NCBI GenBank assembly: GCA_017480095.1
Contig: JAFVBG010000002.1
Location: 129,728-193,727, forward strand
Direction of reading: 5' to 3'
Length of the DNA stretch: 64,000 bases
From: Candidatus Saccharimonadota bacterium
GTDB lineage: Bacteria > Patescibacteriota > Saccharimonadia > Saccharimonadales > Saccharimonadaceae
Shown here: piece after piece, positions 27,301-35,915 of the stretch
Layout of the letters: every line of letters begins with the position of its first letter
Position numbering within the stretch: the stretch's first letter is position 1
Program-made: the position numbers and the translations under genes
The notes under the pieces: generated by a model
What the model was told of the DNA's origin: nothing
The model's input: only the letters and a program-made list of their open reading frames with translations
Databases searched by the model: none

Positions 27301-29297
27301 ACATGACGAGGATTACACTTACACCAGTAGGTAGAATCTTGTGTGCCACGGTGAGCTTCTTTGATCCAGTTCTTGACGTCTTTATAAGTAATACGCTGGG
27401 CGATGCCTCTACCGACTTCAGACGAGCCGCCTTTGCCATAGGTGCTAGCCGTGCTAAAGCGCTCACAGTTGCCACCAGAAACGAAGGAGTGAATCTGGTA
27501 ACCCCCAGACATGAAGGCGTCTTTATAGTATGCACCACTACATTTGAGCTCGTTGGTCAATCCCCAAGGCGATTCGACATAGAAGCCCCAAGTGCCGATG
27601 TTGTTCACATTGCGCGAAGCAGGGTTGCTACCAGCCTTGAGCGGGAGCTCGGCTGGATTCTTCGTGGAGCTCTGGTAGAGCTTGGCGGCGTTAGAAGCAT
27701 TAGCAAGAATCTGGAGATTCCCAGCAGCGACTACACCCTTACGGCCAGAGACGGTAGTAGCATCGTTAAACTTGCCGAAGCCATAGTCTGCCGTACCAGT
27801 CGTGCCATAGGATGCACTATAACCACTAGCCCCCTTAGAACCAATGCGCGTAGTGCCATAAATCGAAAAGGTGTTTTCAAAGAGGTTGACAAAGCTGGTG
27901 CGAGCGGCATCACTATAATCGGTAGTATAAACGCCATTGGTACTACGCACGGCTTGTGCACCATAGCAGAAGGCATGCGCAAAGGTGACCGTATCACCTG
28001 GGCGAGCATAGACAAAGACGGAATCTTTGTTTGCCTTCATGGTGTTTTCAGTCTTATCAGTATTGAGGTTCGTCACCTGAGACCAGCCGTAAGTATCGCC
28101 ACGGTTGATGGAATAGATATTCTTGCCTTCACAGTAGTTCTCTGGAGGATCTGGTGGCTTTGCACTGCGTGAAAAAGTGATACAGGCTTCGGACGAGCCA
28201 TTGTCAGAATAGCTGGCTGAACCATTCGTCACGGTAATATTCTTATGATTATAATCAATCTTCTGACAGACTTTGACCGAGCCAGTCTCTGGCACAGTAA
28301 CTTCTAGGTCGGAAGTCTTGACATCTTGATAGTAATAGCCAGCTTCTGAGGCCTGTTTCCAGCCGGCGGCTTGAGAAGTGAGCTTGGTGTTCCCCTGCTC
28401 CGCCGCTTTCGGACTAGTGGACGAGGTAATCTTGTGCGTCGTATCGACAATCGGGTTGAAGCTATTTGGCGCACGGCCATCGAGCTTCAAGTAAATGCGC
28501 TGAGTAAAGTTCACCGTGACTTTCTGCGTGTTGTAGCTAAGGGTGACGTTTTGGTCTGTCCTGCCGTTTAGGGCAGAAAAGGTTTGATTACGATTATTAT
28601 AGCCGACGCCAGATTTTGAGGCAAAGTTGTAGGTATTAGAAACAGGCTCGGAAGGGTCTGGCTCAATCCGGATTTGAACAGGGTCAGAATAGCACGAACC
28701 AGGGCTACCGTTATAAGAGCTACCAAAGCAACGATAGAGGTGGACAGTAAAAGCATAACAACCGTCACCACAGTTTGGAGACATGTTGCTTTTGATGTAG
28801 TCAAGATTGACATTGCGAGTGACACCACCCGATTCCCATCCCGTAGAAAAGCCGTTGTCACTACTACCTGAACCACGATAGAAAGTAACTCCAGTAAAAT
28901 CTGTGAAAGCACCGTGAACCGTGCGTTGAGATGCTACATCCGTTGGCGACATACCGGACGAGCTAACTTCCGAGGTTAAGATGCGAACATTATTCGCACT
29001 ACCGCCACTCCCCTGATATACGGAGCCATAAAGCGTGACGGGAAGCAGACCAGCAAGATCGCCTTTATAATAGATAGCGGCATTCGACTTGTTTGCCGTG
29101 TCTGTAGTAAGCCAGGCAGCACCACGAGCGACGCCACCACCCCAGAGGTCGCAGGCGTTTTGCGTGGAAGTATTACTGCCACAACTAAGTGCAAAAGCAG
29201 ACTCCGAAAAGTAGGTGCCAAAAACAAAGCAGGTGGCAAAAACTAGCCCAAAAACCAACGGACGTTTCTGTTGACTGGCTAGTCTAGCGAATCGCAT
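24381..29297 (-). CDS. Giant secreted adhesin-like protein, locus 1
   Basis: A 1638-residue protein with a signal peptide (hydrophobic core at about 13-33, likely cut after SAFA). Residues about 38-215 form an N-terminal domain shared with the 908-residue paralogue (NNVRILTSE, GWESGGV, CYSDPVQI). A middle part unique to this protein includes a Cys-, Tyr- and Trp-rich stretch (about 800-1015). The last 300 residues, again shared, read like a repetitive beta structure (IPQVIIIANNI, VDAWLIAAN, RTLMINGPVI) and end in SRELAPRY. No sortase signal or TM segment is seen at the C-terminus. Its place among minor pilins suggests a pilus-associated tip or surface adhesin; sequence does not identify it as PilY1. 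Confidence 0.72.
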   Translation of the reverse strand: MRFARLASQQKRPLVFGLVFATCFVFGTYFSESAFALSCGSNTSTQNACDLWGGGVARGAAWLTTDTANKSNAAIYYKGDLAGLLPVTLYGSVYQGSGGSANNVRILTSEVSSSGMSPTDVASQRTVHGAFTDFTGVTFYRGSGSSDNGFSTGWESGGVTRNVNLDYIKSNMSPNCGDGCYAFTVHLYRCFGSSYNGSPGSCYSDPVQIRIEPDPSEPVSNTYNFASKSGVGYNNRNQTFSALNGRTDQNVTLSYNTQKVTVNFTQRIYLKLDGRAPNSFNPIVDTTHKITSSTSPKAAEQGNTKLTSQAAGWKQASEAGYYYQDVKTSDLEVTVPETGSVKVCQKIDYNHKNITVTNGSASYSDNGSSEACITFSRSAKPPDPPENYCEGKNIYSINRGDTYGWSQVTNLNTDKTENTMKANKDSVFVYARPGDTVTFAHAFCYGAQAVRSTNGVYTTDYSDAARTSFVNLFENTFSIYGTTRIGSKGASGYSASYGTTGTADYGFGKFNDATTVSGRKGVVAAGNLQILANASNAAKLYQSSTKNPAELPLKAGSNPASRNVNNIGTWGFYVESPWGLTNELKCSGAYYKDAFMSGGYQIHSFVSGGNCERFSTASTYGKGGSSEVGRGIAQRITYKDVKNWIKEAHRGTQDSTYWCKCNPRHVYHAETAPWKEYDSRDNGQYKDFEGVDHKNDAKSVNAGDWDKDRTGSQDTAGPPKKESTKSIYNIDPVSFNDYNNSQYKAGWVDYKCATDPSKCKDTWTENAATKDEITTMVGTTYMDSDKNTTSPIATGYDSANYSSRAADEQWDWYTYCPNYGSGWGNRSCYDYEWDDEGCWDSIAKEYYGCYVREYESANSVEWEFHYYYCSNSGDHLHGSECRYNFNCDGLHEGFPGRYLSWETCVYNYYHCTGDTWFDGPAPGSTDARYVERPNAFTCYRHRYACSKTTGYGDTVYGGGTGVVDGYSYNYSQNICRWHHCPGGTSRNNRNTDEDKDNIAACSYCDNEIRNKWPQDTETGVLVNVNAYKVPSEGIYTVNKDNGASSGGGCRFNVNIRDNFQVQTNKVKYTTTNNKTAQAGVTTPVATDVTKTAEVLVPYNYYITTSSRISSASTVYLGEDIQFNFDAKVNPRINAAVDPNESYATYTLENGTKFQAIQFIVSPSEKASFTGKVAANWNGTDLCAAFGRTSANCKEFAASTTNDTLNKDGNPRGAVVLDQNTWQTATVPDDNSVEVGSLYCVAVGAYPGGSHGKWSAPTSGTTFNSTDGQGSGMSHFDDAVWALSDASCRTIAKKANFQVWNGGLYTEAGVYTSVSNKAPNWALNPSAAANKVVFGSWDEYGVTANGSVYNFASGAAMGYATTRNYSQYYNARGIQTISNSNNDDLGHSNVTGVSPGNMLQKILSRYTGTPVNNSFPTYGADKQLGGSTGNSNAYYYELSGGATINTTTISSGTHVIRVNGNVTINGNICIGTGTCASNPNTLVMNQRNTQNISNISDIPQVIIIANNITIAENVTQVDAWLIAANTAGTSVSSYGKVDTCNVEISATDTNAANKCKRTLMINGPVIANELSLDRTAGALQGGAKFNNSNLPAQNLADDGSATPAEIFNLRPDVYLWAYSQLNRFTQATTTYSRELAPRY

Positions 29298-29299
29298 TA

Positions 29300-29959
29300 T
29301 TATCCTTCTCCATCCTGACTATTAGTGGTTAGCTTCTCAACCTCGCGACGATAGACTTCGGCCTCGGTAGTTTTGCCAGCGTTCGTATAAAGATTCTGCA
29401 AGTTCACGAGGTAGTCAACTTTCACAATGTCATTCGTCGCCAAAGGCTCATATTTCTGCGCAATTTTCACAGCTTCATTCAAAACTGTATTAACCGTATC
29501 TTTTGAATGTCCCCAGACAAAGTAGAATTCGGAATAGCGAATACCATAATAGAGCTGGGCTACGCCAGATAGCGAGTCAACTTTCTTAGAGTACTCGTCT
29601 TTAGCCTGCTCAAAGCCAAACTCGTTATTAGTGGATGATGTTATGCGCTTAATAATATCAAGTTGATAATTCATGGCAGATTCACGTGCGGCGCTAATAT
29701 CGGCGATAGCCTCTGCATCTAGCCCGTTCAAAACCGCTGGGTCATCAGAAGATGCCGCTTGGCTAGACGAACTAGAGCCAGAAGAACCTGGTCGGCCTGA
29801 ATTATTCCCTTGCTTGTTTACTAGAAACACGATGACGGCAACCACTACCGCGACGACCACCACGACCGCTATCACGCCAATCAAGAATGCTTTCTTCGGG
29901 CGCACCCGAGAGCTATTTGATGCGATAATATTCTCTGGACTAGACTGAGAATCGTCCAT
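29300..29959 (-). CDS. Membrane-anchored helical protein, locus 1 (second of three)
   Basis: A 219-residue protein beginning MDDSQSSPEN. A cytoplasmic head of about 25 residues precedes a very hydrophobic, valine-rich TM segment (about 30-50). A Ser/Gly linker and a helical extracellular region with TPR-like spacing follow (YYGIRYSEFYFVWGH, NLYTNAGKTTEAEVYR). The start at 29959 sits 1 base after the upstream stop; longer frames upstream are overlaps. It precedes the giant adhesin by 2 bp. Confidence 0.65.
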   Translation of the reverse strand: MDDSQSSPENIIASNSSRVRPKKAFLIGVIAVVVVVAVVVAVIVFLVNKQGNNSGRPGSSGSSSSSQAASSDDPAVLNGLDAEAIADISAARESAMNYQLDIIKRITSSTNNEFGFEQAKDEYSKKVDSLSGVAQLYYGIRYSEFYFVWGHSKDTVNTVLNEAVKIAQKYEPLATNDIVKVDYLVNLQNLYTNAGKTTEAEVYRREVEKLTTNSQDGEG

Positions 29960-29960
29960 C

Positions 29961-30887
29961 CTATTTTTCCTCCGTTTCGTTATTTTGATTGTCTTCGTCA
30001 ACTGGAGTGGCAATCGGAGTATCGTGGATTGCGTTGTAAGTGCGGATTTTCTCATTTAGCAGGTCGTCGATGAGCTTGTCATACTCGGTAACTTGTGCCT
30101 GCTCATCAAGTGCAGCATAGAGATCGCGGACGAGAGTATAATACTTAAACATCCGCTCGAAGTAGGCACCCAAATCTGGGTCGTCCACCAGCGGTTGCTT
30201 ATAGTCCGAGACGTCGATGTTGGTTAGCTGGCCGACAGCTTCGGCATGGCGACCAAAGTTGGTATAATACTCTGCCCGGATGATATAGATGTCGATTTGC
30301 TCGGCGATACCCTTGTGGTCTTCCAGTAGCTCGTCAAAGTATTTCAAAATCCCTTCTTCTGGGTTTTCGGCATCGGGAGTGCTCATCGAGTTGACAGTGC
30401 CACGCACGTCATCGGTAAACTTGAGCCACTCAGTCTCTTCATTGGAATAGCCGGTCTCTGGGTTGATAGCCTTCGGGTCGTAACCCTTTGGAATCAAGGT
30501 CGGGACAATGAGGAGGACTAGGGCAGCTAGGATGGCGCAAAGCACACTGAAGGTCGTGGCCTTGTGCTCGCGGTCGAAGAGACGGACGAGGAAGTTCCGC
30601 TTCAGAGTCTCGCGAGTTTTTTGCAATTCTGCTTGAAAATCTGGGTCGGGAGTCTTGACGTTCTGGATGATTTCGTCTTGCGTGCCGGCGACGGTCTCGT
30701 CTAAAATATCATCGGCGGAATACTTGACCTCCTCTTTCACACGAGTGTGTGGGTCGTGCTCAATCTTCGCACGCGAGCCTTCGTCGAGTTCGTTGGCGTT
30801 GGCAGTGTTGATCACCTCTTTTTTCTCACCCTTTGCATCAGAAAATTCAGGTAGCTCAGTAAAAGCTTTGTCATGACCTTCTTTCAT
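29961..30887 (-). CDS. Membrane-anchored helical protein, locus 1 (first gene)
   Basis: A 308-residue protein. An acidic, charged N-terminus of about 120 residues lies before one TM segment (about 130-150, TFSVLCAILAALVLLIVP), followed by an extracytoplasmic helical domain with TPR-like helices (IIRAEYYTNFGRHAEAVGQL). The start at 30887 is chosen because TATAAT (30895-30900) ends 7 bases upstream, making this the leaderless first gene of the operon. Role unknown; the long cytoplasmic part could contact the pilus motor or inner-membrane complex. Confidence 0.68.
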   Translation of the reverse strand: MKEGHDKAFTELPEFSDAKGEKKEVINTANANELDEGSRAKIEHDPHTRVKEEVKYSADDILDETVAGTQDEIIQNVKTPDPDFQAELQKTRETLKRNFLVRLFDREHKATTFSVLCAILAALVLLIVPTLIPKGYDPKAINPETGYSNEETEWLKFTDDVRGTVNSMSTPDAENPEEGILKYFDELLEDHKGIAEQIDIYIIRAEYYTNFGRHAEAVGQLTNIDVSDYKQPLVDDPDLGAYFERMFKYYTLVRDLYAALDEQAQVTEYDKLIDDLLNEKIRTYNAIHDTPIATPVDEDNQNNETEEK

Positions 30888-30969
30888 ATATATTATTATA
30901 GGGCGGATTTTGGCAAAATGCAAGTGGTTAATCGAGAATTACGCCAACAGGGGTATTTTTGTGAAAAAC

Positions 30970-30986
30970 GTTGTAAAAATTACAAC
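30970..30986. repeat. TTGTAA...TTACAA palindrome between the pilin loci
   Basis: GTTGTAA-AAA-TTACAAC lies between the locus 1 promoter and the end of the locus 2 adhesin gene. As a weak hairpin it may end locus 2 transcripts. Confidence 0.5.
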
Positions 30987-31005
30987 ATTACAGAATTATA
31001 CCCTG

Positions 31006-33732
31006 TTAGTATCTCGGAGCTAATTCCCTGACGTAGGCCGTGCCAGGCTCGGCGGAAGAGGTGATTTGGCGGAGTATCCAGAAATAACTGTCGGCGCGGA
31101 AGTTGATGATTTCGCCCGGAGCGATACCGCCGAGCGCAGTTGCGTTGAGATTGCCAGAATAGAGATTAACGCCACTATTATTACCAGCCCAGCTACCGCC
31201 AGAACGGTTGAGCGTAATGCTATCCGTGATGACTGGGCCGTTGATGATCAAAGTGCGGCCGCAGGCGGAGGCGGAAAGATTGGCAACGTTACAGGTGTTG
31301 ACATTTCCGGTCACGACTAGCCAAGCATCAATTTGAGTCACGCTGGGATCGATATTGACATTGTTGGCAAAGATAATGGTCTGCGGGACGCTAGCTAGGG
31401 TGGAAAGATTTTGGCTGTTGCGGTCGGAGAGGACGAGGCTGGCTGGATTTGAACTACAATTCCCTCCCCCATTGCAGACATTAGCACTGATACTGAGTGT
31501 GCCGTCCACCTGAATAATACGCGTCACGCCAAAGCCGGAAGTCGATGGAGTGGATAGTACGCTGCTGATATTGGCATCGCCAGGAACATAGACGTATTGC
31601 GCGCCAGATGGGAGGGTATGATAAGCCACGGCCGAGAGATCTGAGCCAGCTGGACGAGTGTCCTCCTCGGTATGGTTGTTGATTGTGAGTCGATTTTTGA
31701 GCCGTGAGACGATGGAGTTGTCGAGGTTGACACCAGACATCCCCGAATATCCCGTGATGCCACTACAAGCGTCGTTGGCCACACTGAGATGAGTCAAGGT
31801 ACAGAAGGACGAGACTGGCCCGCGTGAAGAGCTATAGCCGAGCCCAGCCGCCGAAGCAAAACCGACGGTCTTCGCCGAAGATCCACCGTTCACGACGGCA
31901 TATTCTGCCCACGAGCCAAAGAGCTTGGTGGCGGAGCTGGCCGGTGCGTTGGAGAGGGCTGCGCCTGGCGTCTTTGCCGAAGTGGTAGCGTTAATGTTAC
32001 CGTTGGAATAGACACCACCGCCCCAGACTTGCGTAGAAGGCTTTTTGGCAATCGTGCGACAGGAGACGGGCGAGGTGCGCCAGTATGGACTAGTGGTCGG
32101 GTTGGTATTAGTGTTAGAAAGGGCGTAGCCATTCAGTCCAGTGGTTTCATCAAGAGTGATACCCGGTAAATTGTGCGAGTCGGCATGAGAGATACCCGAA
32201 ATGACGCAGTACTTCGTGCCTGGCTCCACGTCTGGCACGTAGCGAGCGACGTTGGTATTGAGCGATGAACCGACGGCGGAAGTTTCGAGACAGTTAGTAA
32301 AGCCTTTGCTACGGACATAGTCGCAGAGGCTGGAGCTTGAAGCGAGGACACCGGTTGAGCCTGTCAAAAGGTCGCCAGAGACCATGCCACTGGAGACTGG
32401 AATCGTGAACTGCGCATAGGCAACCTTAGTGTCGGATGGAACAGCAGTAGCATAAGTCGTGGTGCTAACGGCTGGATTGATGCGCGAATTGACCGCTAAG
32501 ACAAAGGAGCTATTGACTGTCTCTCCCGCATAGACAATATCAGTGGCAGAGATGTGGGCAGTAGCGGAAGTTTCAAAATTATATGGGTATCTGGCAGTAG
32601 CACAGGCTTTAGCATGACCATCTTGATCGCTACGTGAAGTTTCCGTGACATTACCCTCGGCATCGACCTCGTAGTTGACGGTTTTGTCGAAGTAGAGGTC
32701 TTGACAGACAGAGAAGATGTGCCCTAAGTCGAGGTTGACCGTGGTGGTAGGATTGTTGACCAGCGCACCAGTGGTGGAAGTGCCATACCAGGCTTGGTTG
32801 GTAGCGACTCCGCCAACCAGGGGATTATCGGTGTAGGTGTTCCAGTTGGTATGAATATCACCCGCGTGTTTGGCAATCGTACTATCGTTCAAGCGGAGAT
32901 AGTGTCCAAACTCAATGTTCAACGCGCCGTCACTAACGTTCTTTTCGGCGAAAGCAGAAGTAGTATCCCAACCGTCGTCCTTAGAGACGCCGTTTAGTAG
33001 CACCGTAGTCTTGCCAGAGTAGCTGCTTTCTCCCGGCTCAGGCTCCTCACCTTCATCCTGCAGGGCGATTTTCATCGGGTCGGAATAACAGCCGCTCGGT
33101 ATCCCCTGATAGGATGCGCCGTAGCAGCGCCAGACGTGAACCGTGCGTTCATACTTACCATTACCGAGATTCGTAGCGCTAGCTTTGAACGCGTTGATGT
33201 CGAGTATAGCGTCCACGCCACCAGATTCCCAGTTCGTGGACCAAGTACTAGCCGCACCAGCCCCGCGCCCACGGTAAATTTGACTCAGGGTGTAGCTTCC
33301 ACCAAAAGTGACCGGGGTATAGGTAATGCTCGAAAAATCAGAATCTGGGGTCATGCCACTACTGCCGCTCCGGGCTTCAGTGAGAATATGGACGTTATTA
33401 CCATATTTATCATCACTGGAAGCATAGCGCGTAAAAACAGCGCCGTATAATTTCACACTAATCGTGCCTTCGGTGTAGCCTGACGGAATTGTGATTTGAT
33501 CCACGGCAGCATCACTGTTGTTAGTTAGCCAGAGCGCACCGCAGTTATTATCGGTGCAGACATATTGAGCATTATTAGCTGAGCTATTGGAACCTGGCAA
33601 GGCAGAAGCCGCAAAAGCTCTTGGCGAACTAAGCCAAAACGCTATTGTCAAAAATAACATACCAGCGAAAAAGCTAGCGGATATTTTTAACCTGCTTTTG
33701 CTAATAGCTAATCCTGCTAATGCTATTCTCAT
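31006..33732 (-). CDS. Large secreted adhesin-like protein, locus 2
   Basis: A 908-residue paralogue of the 1638-residue protein. A signal peptide (about 1-42, AFAASA) leads to an N-terminal domain with NNVHILTEA, NWESGGVDA and CYSDPMKI. The C-terminal 280 residues repeat the same pattern (VPQTIIFANNV, IDAWLVVTGN, GRTLIINGPVI) and finish in VRELAPRY. It lacks the long Cys/Tyr-rich insert. The start overlaps the upstream stop (TAATG). Shared termini with different centres suggest the ends serve assembly and the centre target binding; this is inference. Confidence 0.72.
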   Translation of the reverse strand: MRIALAGLAISKSRLKISASFFAGMLFLTIAFWLSSPRAFAASALPGSNSSANNAQYVCTDNNCGALWLTNNSDAAVDQITIPSGYTEGTISVKLYGAVFTRYASSDDKYGNNVHILTEARSGSSGMTPDSDFSSITYTPVTFGGSYTLSQIYRGRGAGAASTWSTNWESGGVDAILDINAFKASATNLGNGKYERTVHVWRCYGASYQGIPSGCYSDPMKIALQDEGEEPEPGESSYSGKTTVLLNGVSKDDGWDTTSAFAEKNVSDGALNIEFGHYLRLNDSTIAKHAGDIHTNWNTYTDNPLVGGVATNQAWYGTSTTGALVNNPTTTVNLDLGHIFSVCQDLYFDKTVNYEVDAEGNVTETSRSDQDGHAKACATARYPYNFETSATAHISATDIVYAGETVNSSFVLAVNSRINPAVSTTTYATAVPSDTKVAYAQFTIPVSSGMVSGDLLTGSTGVLASSSSLCDYVRSKGFTNCLETSAVGSSLNTNVARYVPDVEPGTKYCVISGISHADSHNLPGITLDETTGLNGYALSNTNTNPTTSPYWRTSPVSCRTIAKKPSTQVWGGGVYSNGNINATTSAKTPGAALSNAPASSATKLFGSWAEYAVVNGGSSAKTVGFASAAGLGYSSSRGPVSSFCTLTHLSVANDACSGITGYSGMSGVNLDNSIVSRLKNRLTINNHTEEDTRPAGSDLSAVAYHTLPSGAQYVYVPGDANISSVLSTPSTSGFGVTRIIQVDGTLSISANVCNGGGNCSSNPASLVLSDRNSQNLSTLASVPQTIIFANNVNIDPSVTQIDAWLVVTGNVNTCNVANLSASACGRTLIINGPVITDSITLNRSGGSWAGNNSGVNLYSGNLNATALGGIAPGEIINFRADSYFWILRQITSSAEPGTAYVRELAPRY

Positions 33733-34547
33733 TAACCTGCACCCTCAATGGTCTCAATCTTCAACTTTGGATTGCGCTCTTTAGCAAGAGCAGCGTATTC
33801 TGCAGCCTTTTCTGTACTGCCGAACAACGTCTCATAGCGATAAATATCATAAGCCGTCTCCCAGGTCGGATTTAGCTTCTCCGCCTTATAGGCATCTTCT
33901 AGGATGAGTGTGTGGTAATTCTCACCAGTCGCAATCAGCCACTCGTGTAGTGCCTTAGCACGTTCAGAGTAAAGCATGGCCTTTTCTTCATCGGTTTTAG
34001 CGTCATAAATCTGGTCCTCGTATTCTTGAATCGCCATCAACGCACCCTGTTCCTTAAAAATCGGGTTGATACTTTCGCGGATTTCTTCGACCGTGCGATG
34101 ATTAGTCACTTCTTCGACATATTCAGTAGTCTCGGTCTCCTTCGCCTGCTCGACAGCACGCTGAGTACTAGAAACCGACAACATGATTATGGTTAGAATA
34201 ACCGCAACCAGAATAACACCGCCGATAGCAACTTCCTTTTTATGCTTATTCATGAAAAGTTCGTATTGCTCCTTCGGCGTAAAGGTCGGCTTACCCTCGT
34301 TTTTGACGTTGGTAAAATAATTCTGGTTATTGTGTGCAAAAGAAGTTGAGGTGATATTACGCGAGTGGAAGGCAGGAGTACCTTGATTGGTCTGGGCAAA
34401 TTGATTGTAGCCTTGCGGAGCGCGCTGATAGTTCTGGCCGTATGAGGTCTGCTGCGCTTGCATTGGCTGGGGGTTCTGAATCGGCTGCGGCCCTGGGCTT
34501 GGTTGACCTTGAGGTGGTTGTGGTTGATATGGATTCTGCGGATTCAT
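33732..34547 (-). CDS. Membrane-anchored TPR-like protein with Pro/Gln-rich head, locus 2
   Basis: A 271-residue protein. Residues 1-75 are rich in Pro, Gln and Asn and likely disordered in the cytoplasm. One TM segment follows (about 107-125), then helical repeats (SERAKALHEWLIATGENYH, EKAAEYAALAKERNP) outside the membrane. TGG-TAAAAT ends 6 bases before the ATG, giving this gene and the adhesin their own promoter. It matches the locus 1 membrane/TPR proteins in layout, not closely in sequence. Confidence 0.65.
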   Translation of the reverse strand: MNPQNPYQPQPPQGQPSPGPQPIQNPQPMQAQQTSYGQNYQRAPQGYNQFAQTNQGTPAFHSRNITSTSFAHNNQNYFTNVKNEGKPTFTPKEQYELFMNKHKKEVAIGGVILVAVILTIIMLSVSSTQRAVEQAKETETTEYVEEVTNHRTVEEIRESINPIFKEQGALMAIQEYEDQIYDAKTDEEKAMLYSERAKALHEWLIATGENYHTLILEDAYKAEKLNPTWETAYDIYRYETLFGSTEKAAEYAALAKERNPKLKIETIEGAG

Positions 34548-34586
34548 AGTTTTATTTTACCATAAGTTATTTAGTTTGTTTACTCC

Positions 34587-35915
34587 TTATAACCCGGCTG
34601 GAGCTGAGCCAGAATTGTTACAAGCCGTGACCGTGCCATTGTCTGCGGTCCAGCAGTTGTCGGTCACCCAAGTTGTGCGGTTGAGATCGGCAGTGCCAGT
34701 CTGCTGAAGGGCGTATTCAGGGAATGGGAAGGCACTGTCGAGCAAATCCACGCGCACTTCTACCCGGCGGAAAAGGTCGTTGGCACGGCCGGTAGAGTCA
34801 ACCTGAGCCTGTAAGCCGTCAAACGGTATTTCTGAACCCTCTGGACATCCAGCCGTAGAACAAAGTGTAACCGCTAAATCTGCCGTGCCACCAAAAGGCA
34901 AAGATAATCTGAGTGCCAGTGCTTCAGTGTTACGCGTAGAGCCACCACTAAACGGAGCGGGGAAGTTGATGACAGAAGAGCAACGAAACTCGGCAGAGTC
35001 TAACGTGTTAGCACAAGAAATCAGGACTGGATTATGCCCAGCAGAGGTATCGGCGTTCACTGGAACGGTTTTATTCGAAGCTTCAAGGACGGTGCTAGCT
35101 GGGACGGTAGTGATGCCCGTAGATGAGCCTGGGAGCAATAGCAGCTCAGAGTGATTTGTCCCGACGTTGTTCACGCTCAGCTGAGCAAGGTTGAATGTAG
35201 GGTCGGTCTGGTAAACATCCACCATGACAGCAGGAATCTTGTCCGAGCTGACTGATGGAATAGTGGTATTATTAGCATAGGTACCAGTATTTTCACCCGT
35301 GTACCAAGAGAACTTGACGGCGCGCACCTGCTCACGATTACCGTCACTATTGGTATCGGCCGCCCAAAGTGGAACTAGACGAGTATTGGTAGTGGAGTTG
35401 AGCGTAGCGCGATAATCTTCGGTCTGCTCACTAATCTTGATACAAGTATAAGCCTGTTCATAGGCAGAAGAATTATTATCACCCGTGCCAGATTGCTCTT
35501 GAATCACCACTTCACCAGAAGTCACGCGGCCGAGCGCCGTACCGATAGTATCACAAGAATCATTAGCAATACCGTTTTTAATATCAGCAATCAAGCGTTC
35601 GCAGGAGCCGACTGCCGCCGTGGCGTTAGCGGTGTAGCCCTCGTCTAAGCATTTGCGATAACGGACGAGAGCGATTTTGGCTTCTTCCACGCCAGCCAGA
35701 GCAGAATCATAAGCAGAAGTGCTGAGGTCGGCATTGATAGTGCGGGTCGATTCTGAAAGAATCACTCGGATAAAGCTAGTGACAATAACCGTTACTAAAA
35801 GTGTTGTAAAAATTACAACATAGAAGGTGGCCGCACCGTTTTTGGTGGCTAATTGTTTTTGCTTAGTTTTAGCAATAGCGTTTTTTGAATATGCCTGATT
35901 AATTTTGTTCAACAT
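34587..35915 (-). CDS. PilX-like minor pilin, locus 2
   Basis: A 442-residue paralogue of 19934-21235. A basic leader ending KNG precedes the pilin helix AATFYVVIFTTLLVTVI and then STSAYDSALAGVEEAKIAL. The C-terminal LQAQVDSTGRANDLFRRVEV is nearly identical to the locus 1 copy, showing common origin. The start at 35915 has GGGAG upstream; an earlier in-frame ATG would overlap the PilW-like gene deeply. It also contains the TGTTGTAA palindrome. Confidence 0.78.
   Translation of the reverse strand: MLNKINQAYSKNAIAKTKQKQLATKNGAATFYVVIFTTLLVTVIVTSFIRVILSESTRTINADLSTSAYDSALAGVEEAKIALVRYRKCLDEGYTANATAAVGSCERLIADIKNGIANDSCDTIGTALGRVTSGEVVIQEQSGTGDNNSSAYEQAYTCIKISEQTEDYRATLNSTTNTRLVPLWAADTNSDGNREQVRAVKFSWYTGENTGTYANNTTIPSVSSDKIPAVMVDVYQTDPTFNLAQLSVNNVGTNHSELLLLPGSSTGITTVPASTVLEASNKTVPVNADTSAGHNPVLISCANTLDSAEFRCSSVINFPAPFSGGSTRNTEALALRLSLPFGGTADLAVTLCSTAGCPEGSEIPFDGLQAQVDSTGRANDLFRRVEVRVDLLDSAFPFPEYALQQTGTADLNRTTWVTDNCWTADNGTVTACNNSGSAPAGL
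35802..35820. repeat. TGTTGTAA...TTACAACA palindrome inside locus 2 PilX-like gene
   Basis: Identical to 21152-21170 over 19 bases, in the same codons of the paralogue. Confidence 0.6.

Noticed and set aside
26703-28172. 489-codon open frame on the plus strand
   Set aside because: Antisense to the giant adhesin, no recognisable domain, no promoter or ribosome-binding site; a shadow of biased composition.
24381-29297. Naming the giant protein PilY1
   Set aside because: It has a similar genomic setting (next to minor pilins), but no PilY1 beta-propeller motif or Ca-binding loop could be pointed to.
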